Of a stretch of 64,000 bases of DNA, positions 29,544-38,906 are shown one piece after another. Position numbers and translations under genes: made by a program. Each line of letters opens with the position of its first letter. The stretch's first letter is position 1. The stretch comes from Sphingomonas sp. JC676 (GTDB lineage: Bacteria > Pseudomonadota > Alphaproteobacteria > Sphingomonadales > Sphingomonadaceae), in the NCBI RefSeq assembly GCF_014489075.1, contig NZ_JACTGR010000001.1, positions 868,001 to 932,000 on the forward strand, read 5' to 3'. The notes under the pieces are model-generated. The model was not told the origin of the DNA, did no database searches, and saw only the letters and a program-made list of their open reading frames with translations.

Positions 29544-30944
29544 TTAGGGTTGGAGCTCGTAGAGCGTCCAGTGGGTGCCGGAGAGGCCACGGGCATAGGC
29601 GCGGGCGATCGGGGCGTAGCGCTTGCCGCAGCGGATCGAGGCTCCGGGCATGGTCTCGCCCTTGAAACGATCGATGAACAGGAAGCGGGAAGGGCCGCAG
29701 GGCCTGTTCTCGATTATATCGAGCTTGTAGCGGTCCTGCGCGGCGGCGACCTGGAGCATCGCGAGGCCGGTCGAACGATCGAGGATGACGCTGGTGCCGC
29801 CGGGCGCGCGGGCCTGGAGCGCGCGGATCGCGCCACCGGGGTCGCCGCGCTGGTTCTGGATCAGGTCGACGTCCTGGATCAGGCTGCCGATGACGATCGC
29901 GCCGAATGCCACGCCGGCGAGCCCGCGCTTCCACCCGTTCATGCCCCATCCGCGCCAGATCATCTCGGCGACCAGGATCAGCAGCGCGATCCCGGCGAGC
30001 AGATAATAGCGGGGATGGCCGACATTGCCCGATTGCAGCACCGCGAGCGCGACGGGGAAGCCGATGATCGCCAGCCGGTGAAAGGCGAGGCGGGAGACGC
30101 CTGCGCCTGCGGCCAGCACGACCAGGATCGGCGCGAAGGCGAGCCACCAGACCGAAACGACCGGAATGCCGAGTGCATAGCCGAGCATCTCGACGATCGC
30201 GTGGAGATATTGCAGCCAGTCGAACGGATCGTAGCGGCCGAACTGGAAACCGGTCTTGCTCGCCGCCGCCGCACCCAGGACGATGCCCGCGACGGCCGCC
30301 ATCGCGATGGCGCTCGGCAGGAGCAGGCGGAGCGAATCGATCAGCGCCTGCCGGAGCGTCGATCGCTTCCACAGCGCGAAGAACACCCAGCCGGCGAGCG
30401 CGCAGAAGCCGAAGAACAAGGTGAGCTGCGACAGCGCGCCGAGGAAGAAGCAGAGTGCCAGCGCCGTCGCCGGGCTCCGCTCCGCCTCGCCGGCGAGCCA
30501 CCGGTCGGTGAGCAGGATCGCGGTCAGCAGCGCGAGCGTCATCGGCGCATAGCCGCGCGCCTCGGAGCCGAGCGTCACGAGGAGCGGGGAGAGTGCGAAC
30601 AGCGTCGCGGTGATCAGGCCGAGTGCCGGGCTTCGGCGCTTGCCGATCAGGCCGGCGACCAGGATCCCTGCGGTCCCGGTGACGATCGAGAGCGCGCGGA
30701 CCAGCGGCGGCGGCGCGCCGAACCCCACGAACTGCATCCACAGCGAGTTCAGATGGTGATTATTGTCGTGATTGATGTTGAGGAAGATGCCGAGCGGCGT
30801 CCCCGCATCATGCGCCAGCACCGCCGACCAGGCCTCGTCGAGCCAAAGCGCGCCCTGGGCGCCTGCAAGCCGCAACGCAAAGCCGATCGCGGCCAGCGCG
30901 CCGAGCAGCCACCACCAATGCCGATCGCCCCCGCGCGCTTCCAT
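29544..30944 (-). CDS. GT-C (family 39-like) membrane glycosyltransferase
   Basis: A 466-residue polytopic protein with about ten helices. Near the N terminus is GALWLDEAWSA (Asp36, Glu37), the acidic motif of the PMT/ArnT-type GT-C superfamily, which moves sugars from polyprenyl phosphate on the periplasmic side. Other family-like parts are HHLNSLWMQFVG and SEARGYAPMTL. ATG 30944 has GAGG upstream; GTG 30977 is an alternative. Acceptor unknown. It lies between the VWA and CHAP genes. Confidence 0.75.
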   Translation of the reverse strand: MEARGGDRHWWWLLGALAAIGFALRLAGAQGALWLDEAWSAVLAHDAGTPLGIFLNINHDNNHHLNSLWMQFVGFGAPPPLVRALSIVTGTAGILVAGLIGKRRSPALGLITATLFALSPLLVTLGSEARGYAPMTLALLTAILLTDRWLAGEAERSPATALALCFFLGALSQLTLFFGFCALAGWVFFALWKRSTLRQALIDSLRLLLPSAIAMAAVAGIVLGAAAASKTGFQFGRYDPFDWLQYLHAIVEMLGYALGIPVVSVWWLAFAPILVVLAAGAGVSRLAFHRLAIIGFPVALAVLQSGNVGHPRYYLLAGIALLILVAEMIWRGWGMNGWKRGLAGVAFGAIVIGSLIQDVDLIQNQRGDPGGAIRALQARAPGGTSVILDRSTGLAMLQVAAAQDRYKLDIIENRPCGPSRFLFIDRFKGETMPGASIRCGKRYAPIARAYARGLSGTHWTLYELQP

Positions 30945-30980
30945 GGCGGCCTCATGCTTCACGGACGGATTGGGCACAAG

Positions 30981-31547
30981 CTAGCGCGCGTATGCGTCGA
31001 TCAGCGATCCGACATAATCGGGCTGCTTGCCGGTGAGTTCGGGAGCCGGCTGCGCCTTGCGCACCTTGTGGGAAGCCTCAGGATCGGGCGTGCCGTAGAT
31101 GAAACCGTTGGCGGGATAGACCGACCCGCCGAGCCCGTCATTGTCGCGGTACCAGACCTTTACCTGACTCCAGTCGCCGTCGGACGAGACGTCAAACAGC
31201 GTCACGTCCTGCTCGGCATGGCCGCGCTCGCCATTCTGGCGCGACCAGTTTGCGTGGGTGACCATCAACACGCGCGGCTCGACGATGCGGCTGACCACCG
31301 CGACATGTCCGAGCGGCAGGCGCGGGCTCCGGGCGAAGACGAGCACCGCGCCGACCCTGGGCTGCGAGCCACGGGCGTAGCGTCCCTTGGCCTGGTCCCA
31401 CCAGGTCCATGCGTCGCCATAGATCTGGATGCCCGAAGCCGCGCGGGCGAAGGGCACGCACTCGCCGACATAGTCGAGCAGCGAATCTGCGCGCGCCGGC
31501 GCGATGACGGCGAGGCCGAGGGCAAGACAGGACAGGAAGACGCGCAT
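30981..31547 (-). CDS. CHAP-domain amidase/peptidase, secreted
   Basis: A 188-residue protein with a signal peptide (VFLSCLALGLAVIAPARA) and a CHAP domain. The catalytic triad is visible: Cys30 in YVGECVPFAR, His81 in LGHVAVV, and Asn100 in THANWSRQ. CHAP enzymes cleave peptidoglycan peptides or amide bonds. ATG 31547 is used; GTG 31553 is also possible. It is on the same strand as the GT39-like gene, probably in one transcript. Confidence 0.85.
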   Translation of the reverse strand: MRVFLSCLALGLAVIAPARADSLLDYVGECVPFARAASGIQIYGDAWTWWDQAKGRYARGSQPRVGAVLVFARSPRLPLGHVAVVSRIVEPRVLMVTHANWSRQNGERGHAEQDVTLFDVSSDGDWSQVKVWYRDNDGLGGSVYPANGFIYGTPDPEASHKVRKAQPAPELTGKQPDYVGSLIDAYAR

Positions 31548-31622
31548 TGGCACACCCTGAAACCACGATCCCCCGCGGAAATCCTAGGTTTCAATGGTTA
31601 CCAAGAGGTTAACGACGCGCGT

Positions 31623-32036
31623 TCAGGCGATCGGCGGAGGCTGCCGCTCGACCTGGGGCAGTGCGGGATCGAAATGCGCCCAGCCGGGCGCCGCCGCCGT
31701 CCAGATCACCGATCCGGGCGCGGCGAGCCCCGGATCGTCGAGCGCGCCGGCACGGACGATCATCAGATGCGGCCGCCCGCTCGACTGGCTGAAGATCTGC
31801 GTGCCGCACGCCGGGCAGAAGCCGCGGCGCATCGTATTGCCGCTTTCCGCGACGCCCTCGATCCAGCGGATTTCGCCTTCGGAGGCGATCGCATCGGCGG
31901 GGAAGATCACGTTCACCGTGCCGCCGCCCGCGCTCAGATACTGGCAGAGCCGGCACCAGCAATGGCGCGCGCCCAACGGCTCGGCGTCGATCGTGACCTT
32001 GACGGCGCCGCACAAGCACCCCGCCTTGTGGCTCAT
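31623..32036 (-). CDS. GFA family (glutathione-dependent formaldehyde-activating-like) protein
   Basis: A 137-residue zinc-binding protein of the GFA/CENP-V fold. Cysteines follow the family pattern: Cys7, Cys9, Cys26, Cys28, Cys31, Cys74 and Cys77 (GCLCGAV, HCWCRLC, CPACGTQ). Despite the name, most members have no proven formaldehyde role. Start ATG 32036 overlaps the MoxR stop (ATGA), so it is translated after moxR. Confidence 0.9.
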   Translation of the reverse strand: MSHKAGCLCGAVKVTIDAEPLGARHCWCRLCQYLSAGGGTVNVIFPADAIASEGEIRWIEGVAESGNTMRRGFCPACGTQIFSQSSGRPHLMIVRAGALDDPGLAAPGSVIWTAAAPGWAHFDPALPQVERQPPPIA

Positions 32037-32881
32037 TTGCCCTGCTGCCGCCGCGCCATGAACGCCAAGCGTTCGAACAGCATCACGTCCTGCTCGTTCT
32101 TGAGCAAGGCGCCGTGGAGCGGCGGGATCGCCTTGGTGGGATCGCGCGACTGGAGGACGTCGAGCGGCATCTCCTCGTGGAGGAGCAGCTTGAGCCAGTC
32201 GAGCAGCTCGCTGGTCGAAGGCTTCTTCTTGAGGCCGGGGACCTCGCGGATGTCGTAGAAGATATCCATCGCCTTGCTGACCAGGATCTTCTGGATGCCG
32301 GGGAAATGGACGTCGACGATCGCCTGCATCGTCTCGCGGTCGGGGAATTTGATATAATGGAAGAAGCAGCGGCGCAGGAACGCGTCGGGCAGGTCCTTCT
32401 CATTGTTCGACGTGATCACCACGATCGGTCGCTCGGCGGCGCGGATCGTCTCCTTGGTCTCGTAGACATGGAATTCCATGCGATCGAGCTCCTGGAGCAG
32501 GTCGTTCGGGAATTCGATATCGGCCTTGTCGATCTCGTCGATCAGCAGCACGGGCACTTCGGGAGCGGTGAACGCCTCCCACAATTTGCCGCGGCGGATA
32601 TAGTTGGCGATGTCGTGGACGCGCGCGTCGCCGAGCTGTCCGTCGCGCAGCCGGGCGACGGCGTCATATTCGTACAGGCCCTGCTGCGCCTTGGTGGTCG
32701 ATTTGACGTTCCACTCGATCAAGGGCGCGCCCACCGCCTTGGCGATCTCATAGGCCAGCACGGTCTTGCCGGTGCCAGGCTCGCCCTTGACGAGGAGGGG
32801 GCGGCGGAGCGTGACCGCGGCGTTGACCGCGACCTTCAGGTCATCGGTCGCGACATAGCTCTGGGTGCCTTCGAAGCGCAT
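32033..32881 (-). CDS. MoxR family AAA+ ATPase
   Basis: A 282-residue AAA+ ATPase. Walker A is GEPGTGKT (33-40), Walker B is VLLIDEIDKAD, and sensor parts are VVITSNNEKDLPDAFLRRC. MoxR ATPases assist assembly or activation of partner enzymes together with VWA proteins. The likely partner is the CoxE-type gene 28357-29535, here parted from it by GFA, CHAP and GT39 genes rather than adjacent. Confidence 0.93.
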   Translation of the reverse strand: MRFEGTQSYVATDDLKVAVNAAVTLRRPLLVKGEPGTGKTVLAYEIAKAVGAPLIEWNVKSTTKAQQGLYEYDAVARLRDGQLGDARVHDIANYIRRGKLWEAFTAPEVPVLLIDEIDKADIEFPNDLLQELDRMEFHVYETKETIRAAERPIVVITSNNEKDLPDAFLRRCFFHYIKFPDRETMQAIVDVHFPGIQKILVSKAMDIFYDIREVPGLKKKPSTSELLDWLKLLLHEEMPLDVLQSRDPTKAIPPLHGALLKNEQDVMLFERLAFMARRQQGK

Positions 32882-32912
32882 GGCTTCGAACTAGCGGTAT
32901 GGCAGAGGCTTG

Positions 32913-33578
32913 TCAGCCCCGATTGCGGGCGCCGGCGCGGGCCTCGAGCAGGTCCCACAGCCCGCGATGCTGGGCATAGACCTGTTGCGCGCCGAACAGC
33001 ATCGCGCGCTCGATCGCGCATTCGCGCGCCAGCGCGTCGACGACGCTCACCGTCTCCTCGGCCAGCGGCAGTGTCGTGGGGAAGGGCGTGATGCCGAAGC
33101 GGTGCGCGGCGGTATCGAGCACCTGGCGGATCGTGGTCCAGTCGATCGCCAGCGCGACCGCGGCGCCCGTCGCGCAGCCGGAACGATCGGACTGGGCGAG
33201 CATGTCCAGCGCGTGGCTTTGCGCCGCCGTCACGGCTTCCGATTCGGCGTGGCCGGGCGTGCTGGGTAGCGGACCCGCGGCGGCGACCAGGCGGACGAGA
33301 TAGGCGCGCTCGCCGGCAAAGGCCTCGGCTGCGGCTTCGATCCAGCCCGATTCGATCGGCATGCGCGCATGCTCGAGCGCGTGATCGATCACGCCCGGAT
33401 GGCGGCCGTGCAGCAGGCAGATATAGTGGACCGCGTCGCACAGATCGCGCTGCGGCTCGATATCGTCGATCAGGCGGCGGAGATAGGGGTGGTTGGCGCT
33501 GCCGTCGGAGCCCGCGAGCGAACCCATCGCACCCCAGGCGCCACCCAAATGCGCAATTTGTACGGAATCAAACGGCAT
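32913..33578 (-). CDS. Conserved hypothetical protein
   Basis: A 221-residue soluble, mostly helical protein with no signal peptide. Noticeable parts are DLCDAVHYICLLHGRHPG and AAQSHALDMLAQSDRSGCATGAA, followed by DWTTIRQVLDTAAHRFG. I recognise no family with confidence; the sequence has the look of a sphingomonad-specific DUF. It is first in a minus-strand group that continues into moxR 32 bases later. Confidence 0.55.
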   Translation of the reverse strand: MPFDSVQIAHLGGAWGAMGSLAGSDGSANHPYLRRLIDDIEPQRDLCDAVHYICLLHGRHPGVIDHALEHARMPIESGWIEAAAEAFAGERAYLVRLVAAAGPLPSTPGHAESEAVTAAQSHALDMLAQSDRSGCATGAAVALAIDWTTIRQVLDTAAHRFGITPFPTTLPLAEETVSVVDALARECAIERAMLFGAQQVYAQHRGLWDLLEARAGARNRG

Positions 33579-33792
33579 TTCGCCCCCAGTGACAAAGATC
33601 GTCGCCGTTCATGCCGGCGTCGTCCATCTAGCCTCAGGGGTTATACTGAACCGCGTAGAGACGTGGTTGACGGCGAATTTACTGTAAGAAAATCCTCTGC
33701 GGGTGAGATATCCGCCCGGTAACCGATGGCCGCGCAACCACCGTGCCCCAACCGGAAAGCATCCTGAAATCCGGCGCATGAGCCCAAACAGA

Positions 33793-33827
33793 AAAGGGCG
33801 GGTGTCCGGCCTAGACACCCGCCCTTT
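33793..33827 (-). terminator. Rho-independent terminator of rpoD
   Basis: A perfect 14-base stem AAAGGGCGGGTGTC / GACACCCGCCCTTT with a seven-base loop. Read on the minus strand it is followed by TTCTGTTT, 22 bases past the rpoD stop. This is the clearest terminator in the window. Confidence 0.85.
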
Positions 33828-33848
33828 CTCTGTTCGATCCCGGCGACC

Positions 33849-35882
<2,034 letters not shown>

Positions 35883-35924
35883 CAAAATCCTCGAAATCCA
35901 GATGACGGCTATTTTACAGCCGCC

Positions 35925-37811
35925 CTAATCGTCAAAATCTTCGTCGTCCGCAAGCATTAGGTTTGCAAGCCGCGCCTGGAGCTCCTGCCGCTGCCGCGAA
36001 AGCGCCACCTGACGGGCGAACGCCTCCTCCGAACCATCCCTGCTCAGCGCCTGGGTCGCCTCGGCAAGCGCCGCATCCACCACCGGCTGCGCTACCATCA
36101 CCGCGATGGCCTCGTTCAGATCCTCGCGCGCCTTCAACTCGTCAGCCCCGTTGGGCCGTGTGAACGAGAAGGGGAGCGTATCGGCTCTCAACAGGTCGCT
36201 GGCTACCTGATCAAATCCGGACTTCGCCAATATGGTGAGGACTTTGCCGCTATCAAGCTGACGATCTTCTAAAGCGACGTTGATAACCGCTTCGAACAGC
36301 TTGCCCAGTGCGCCGCTGGCGCTGCGCAGGCTCCCGAGAACCTCCATATGGCGCGCGATTTCAGCCGGGTGCCGGATCAGTCCCGCGAGCACCGCCTTGG
36401 CGAGGATCGGATCGAGTCCGCCCGCGCCGACGCCCCGCATCGTTGCGCCCGGCGGCGCCTCGGGCGGCTGCCAGACGCCGCGCGCATTGCGGCTGCCGCG
36501 CGCCGTCCGGCTACCGGCCTGCGGTTGCTGGCGCGGCTGGAATTCACGCGGGCCGCGTCCGAAATGCACGTCGATGCGCTGGCGGAACTCGGCCAGATAT
36601 TCGGACTTCACATTTGCATCGGCGATCGTGTTCGCGAGCTCGCTGAGCCGGCGCTTGAGGCCCGCGCGCTGTTCGGGGGTATTAAGCGGCTCGGCGGCGA
36701 CTTCGCTGGCCCAGAGGCGATCGACCAGCGGCTCGGGGGCCTTGAGCAGTGTCTCGAAGGCGTGCGGCCCCTTGGCGCGGACCAGATCGTCGGGATCGAG
36801 TCCGTCGGGCAAAGTGACGAAGGCGAGGCTGCGGCCGGGCTGGAGCATGGGCAAGGCGCGGTGCGCCGCCCTGAGCGCCGCCTTCTGGCCGGCCGAATCG
36901 CCGTCGAAGCAGAGCAGGGGCACCTCGGCGATGCGCCATAGCCGCTCGAGCTGGTGTTCGGTCAGCGCGGTGCCGAGCGGCGCGACGGCTTCGCCGAACC
37001 CAGCCTGGGCGAGCGCGATCACGTCCATATAGCCCTCGACCGCGATGATCCGGCCGGCCTGGCGCGCGGCGGCCTGGGCGCGATCGAGATTGTAGAGCGT
37101 GCGGCCCTTGTCGAAGAGCGGCGTCTCCGGGGAGTTGAGATATTTCGGCTCGCCGTCGCCGATGATGCGTCCGCCAAAGGCAATGGTCCGCCCGCGCGCG
37201 TCGCGGATCGGGATCATGAGACGCCCGCGGAAGCGGTCGTACGGCTCCTTTTCCTCGACCTGGATCAACAGCCCGGCCTCGACCAGCATGCGATCGCCAT
37301 AGCTCTTGAGCGCTTCCTTGAGCTTGTCGCGCGAATCGGGCGAGAAACCCAGGCCGAACGCACGTGAGGTTTCCTCGGTCACGCCGCGCTTCTTGAGCAC
37401 CGCGCGCGCCTCGGCGCCCTCGATGCCCTGCAGCCGCTCGCCGAACCACTTCGCGGCATCGGCCATCGCCTCATGCAGGCCCTTGGCGCGCTCGGCCTTT
37501 TCGGCGGCGTGGCGGTCCTGCTCGGGCATGTCGAGCCCGGCGGCCTGGGCGAGCTCCTTCACCGCATCGATGAACGGCAGCCCGCGCTGGTCGGTCATCC
37601 AGCGGATCGCGTCGCCATGCGCGCTGCAGCCGAAGCAGTGGTAAAAGCCCTTCTCGTCGTTGACGTAGAAGCTCGGCGTCTTTTCCTGGTGGAACGGGCA
37701 ACAGGCACGGAATTCCCGCCCCGCGCGCTGGAGCTTCACCGACTTGGCGATGAGGCCGGACAGCAAGGTGCGGGCGCGCAGTTCGTCGAGGAATTGCGGG
37801 GTGAGGCTCAT
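35925..37811 (-). CDS. dnaG: DNA primase
   Basis: A 628-residue primase that lays RNA primers at the replication fork. The zinc-binding domain has Cys38, His41, Cys59 and Cys62 (CPFH, CFGC); the TOPRIM part includes IIAVEGYMDVIAL and LCFDGDSAGQKAA. The C-terminal helicase-binding domain follows a disordered link. The ATG at 37811 overlaps the stop of the DUF559 gene (ATGA). The ribosome binding region GGGAGGGGGAG is the arm of a palindromic repeat. Confidence 0.96.
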   Translation of the reverse strand: MSLTPQFLDELRARTLLSGLIAKSVKLQRAGREFRACCPFHQEKTPSFYVNDEKGFYHCFGCSAHGDAIRWMTDQRGLPFIDAVKELAQAAGLDMPEQDRHAAEKAERAKGLHEAMADAAKWFGERLQGIEGAEARAVLKKRGVTEETSRAFGLGFSPDSRDKLKEALKSYGDRMLVEAGLLIQVEEKEPYDRFRGRLMIPIRDARGRTIAFGGRIIGDGEPKYLNSPETPLFDKGRTLYNLDRAQAAARQAGRIIAVEGYMDVIALAQAGFGEAVAPLGTALTEHQLERLWRIAEVPLLCFDGDSAGQKAALRAAHRALPMLQPGRSLAFVTLPDGLDPDDLVRAKGPHAFETLLKAPEPLVDRLWASEVAAEPLNTPEQRAGLKRRLSELANTIADANVKSEYLAEFRQRIDVHFGRGPREFQPRQQPQAGSRTARGSRNARGVWQPPEAPPGATMRGVGAGGLDPILAKAVLAGLIRHPAEIARHMEVLGSLRSASGALGKLFEAVINVALEDRQLDSGKVLTILAKSGFDQVASDLLRADTLPFSFTRPNGADELKAREDLNEAIAVMVAQPVVDAALAEATQALSRDGSEEAFARQVALSRQRQELQARLANLMLADDEDFDD

Positions 37812-38263
37812 TGGCTCCCCCTCCCGCGCGCGGGAGGGGGTTGGGGGGTGGGCGCCCGCTCTCCGCTCGATGAAGCGGCAATGAGAATCGCCTGGAGCAC
37901 CCCGTCCAGGTTATTCGTCAGATCGTTGTTCCAGAAACGGATGACGCGGTAGCCCTCGGCCGCGATGCGGCGAGTGCGCTCGGCATCGGCAGCGGAATCG
38001 AGGTGCTGGCTGCCGTCGAGTTCCACGATGAGTCGCGCACGGCGACAGCCAAAGTCACCGAAATAGCCGGCGACGGGAAGCTGGCGGGTGAAAGTCAGAC
38101 CTCCCAATTGCGACTTTCGCAATTTCGACCAGAGCAATTCCTCGGCTGCCGTCGGCGCACTGCGAAGTTGGCGCGCGCGCTCCGTGGGCCGGTCCAGCCG
38201 GAAGCGAGCGGGATTGGAAGGGCCTTTTCCCGCCGGATCTCCTTGAGGAGAGCGGGCGCCCAC
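37808..38263 (-). CDS. DUF559 (Vsr-like fold) endonuclease-domain protein between inverted repeats
   Basis: A 151-residue reading with a DUF559 core at about 27-128: LLWSKLRKSQLGG, GDFGCRRARLIVELDGSQH (Asp70, Glu81, Asp83) and GYRVIRFWNNDL. The fold is related to Vsr mismatch endonucleases. Both ends are repeat-derived: residues 1-6 (GTG start at 38263) come from the unit at 38247, and the last ~19 (SGERAPTPQPPPARGRGSQ) from the unit at 37817. The stop overlaps the dnaG ATG. No other good start is seen, so it may be expressed weakly or as a remnant. Role unknown; a link to mobility of the flanking repeat is an inference. Confidence 0.72.
   Translation of the reverse strand: MGARSPQGDPAGKGPSNPARFRLDRPTERARQLRSAPTAAEELLWSKLRKSQLGGLTFTRQLPVAGYFGDFGCRRARLIVELDGSQHLDSAADAERTRRIAAEGYRVIRFWNNDLTNNLDGVLQAILIAASSSGERAPTPQPPPARGRGSQ
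37817..37864 (+). repeat. Palindromic repeat family 1, left unit at DUF559 (copy B)
   Basis: Hairpin CCCCCTCCCGCG/CGCGGGAGGGGG, then TTGGGGGGTGGGCGCCCGCT and CTCC. It is the forward unit; the matching reverse unit is 38247-38293. It encodes the C-terminal end of the DUF559 protein on the other strand and ends six bases from the dnaG start codon. Confidence 0.85.
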
Positions 38264-38293
38264 CCCTCAATCCCCTCCCGCAAGCGGGAGGGG
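38247..38293 (-). repeat. Palindromic repeat family 1, right unit at DUF559 (copy C)
   Basis: Reverse orientation of copy B: GGAGAGCGGGCGCCCACCCC, then TCAAT and CCCCTCCCGCAAGCGGGAGG(GG). It encodes the start of the DUF559 reading. The whole inverted element 37817-38293 is 477 bp, against 105-108 bp for the short forms. Confidence 0.85.
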
Positions 38294-38313
38294 AAGCAAG
38301 AAGACGTCGAAGC

Positions 38314-38766
38314 TCACGAAAGCGCCGCCTTCACCAGGCCGCTCGCCTTACTCATGTCGAGCGTGGTCGCGTGGCGGCCCTTCAGCTCGGCCATCACGCG
38401 GCCCATGTCCTTCATGCCCGAAGCGCCCAGCTCGGCCTTGATCGCCTCGATCGCAGCCTTGGTCTCGTCCTCGCTCATCTGCTGCGGCAGGAAGCGCTCG
38501 ATCACCGCGACCTCGGCGGCCTCGGCGTCGGCGAGCTCCTGGCGGCCGCCCTTGGTGTACATCTCGATCGATTCGCGGCGCTGCTTGACCATCTTCTGGA
38601 GCACTTCGACCACCAGCGCATCGTCGTCCTCGGGCGCCTTGCCGGTGCGAGCCTCGATGTCGCGGTTCTTGATGGCGGACTGGATCAGGCTGATGGCGCC
38701 CCGGCTTTCCTTGTCTCCGGCCTTCATGGCGGTGATCTGGGCAGCCTTGATGTCGTCGCGAATCAT
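38314..38766 (-). CDS. GatB/YqeY domain protein
   Basis: A 150-residue protein matching the YqeY family: MIRDDIKAAQITAMKAGDKE, then RFLPQQMSEDETKAAIEAI and a C-terminal MKDMGRVMAELKGRH. The domain is shared with the tail of GatB, where it contacts tRNA; free-standing YqeY proteins may act in tRNA amidation, not proven. Commonly found before dnaG-rpoD, as here, with the DUF559/repeat element intervening. Confidence 0.92.
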   Translation of the reverse strand: MIRDDIKAAQITAMKAGDKESRGAISLIQSAIKNRDIEARTGKAPEDDDALVVEVLQKMVKQRRESIEMYTKGGRQELADAEAAEVAVIERFLPQQMSEDETKAAIEAIKAELGASGMKDMGRVMAELKGRHATTLDMSKASGLVKAALS

Positions 38767-38906
38767 GCGTTCTCTTTCGGTTTGCAGATAAGCGAGCGAC
38801 GATAGCCGGGCTCGCGGAAATTGAACAGGTTGACGGCGGGGGGCAGGGGGTCTAGCCGCCGCGACTTAGCGACATCGCTGCAACCTGAATGGAGCGCCAC
38901 CCCATA

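Noticed and set aside
28357-30741. A single 794-residue reading on the minus strand joining the VWA gene to a long upstream part
   Set aside because: The upstream part is Arg/Pro-rich sequence antiparallel in phase to the GT39-like gene and carries no domain; the VWA protein begins well at the ATG at 29535.
29550-32258. A 902-residue plus-strand reading
   Set aside because: It is the opposite-strand shadow of the GT39, CHAP, GFA and MoxR genes, with a low-information Arg/Ala/Glu composition.
37808-38263. DUF559 protein as a Vsr mismatch-repair endonuclease gene
   Set aside because: The fold is related, but there is no adjacent DNA methylase and the ends derive from repeats, so a repair role is not supported.
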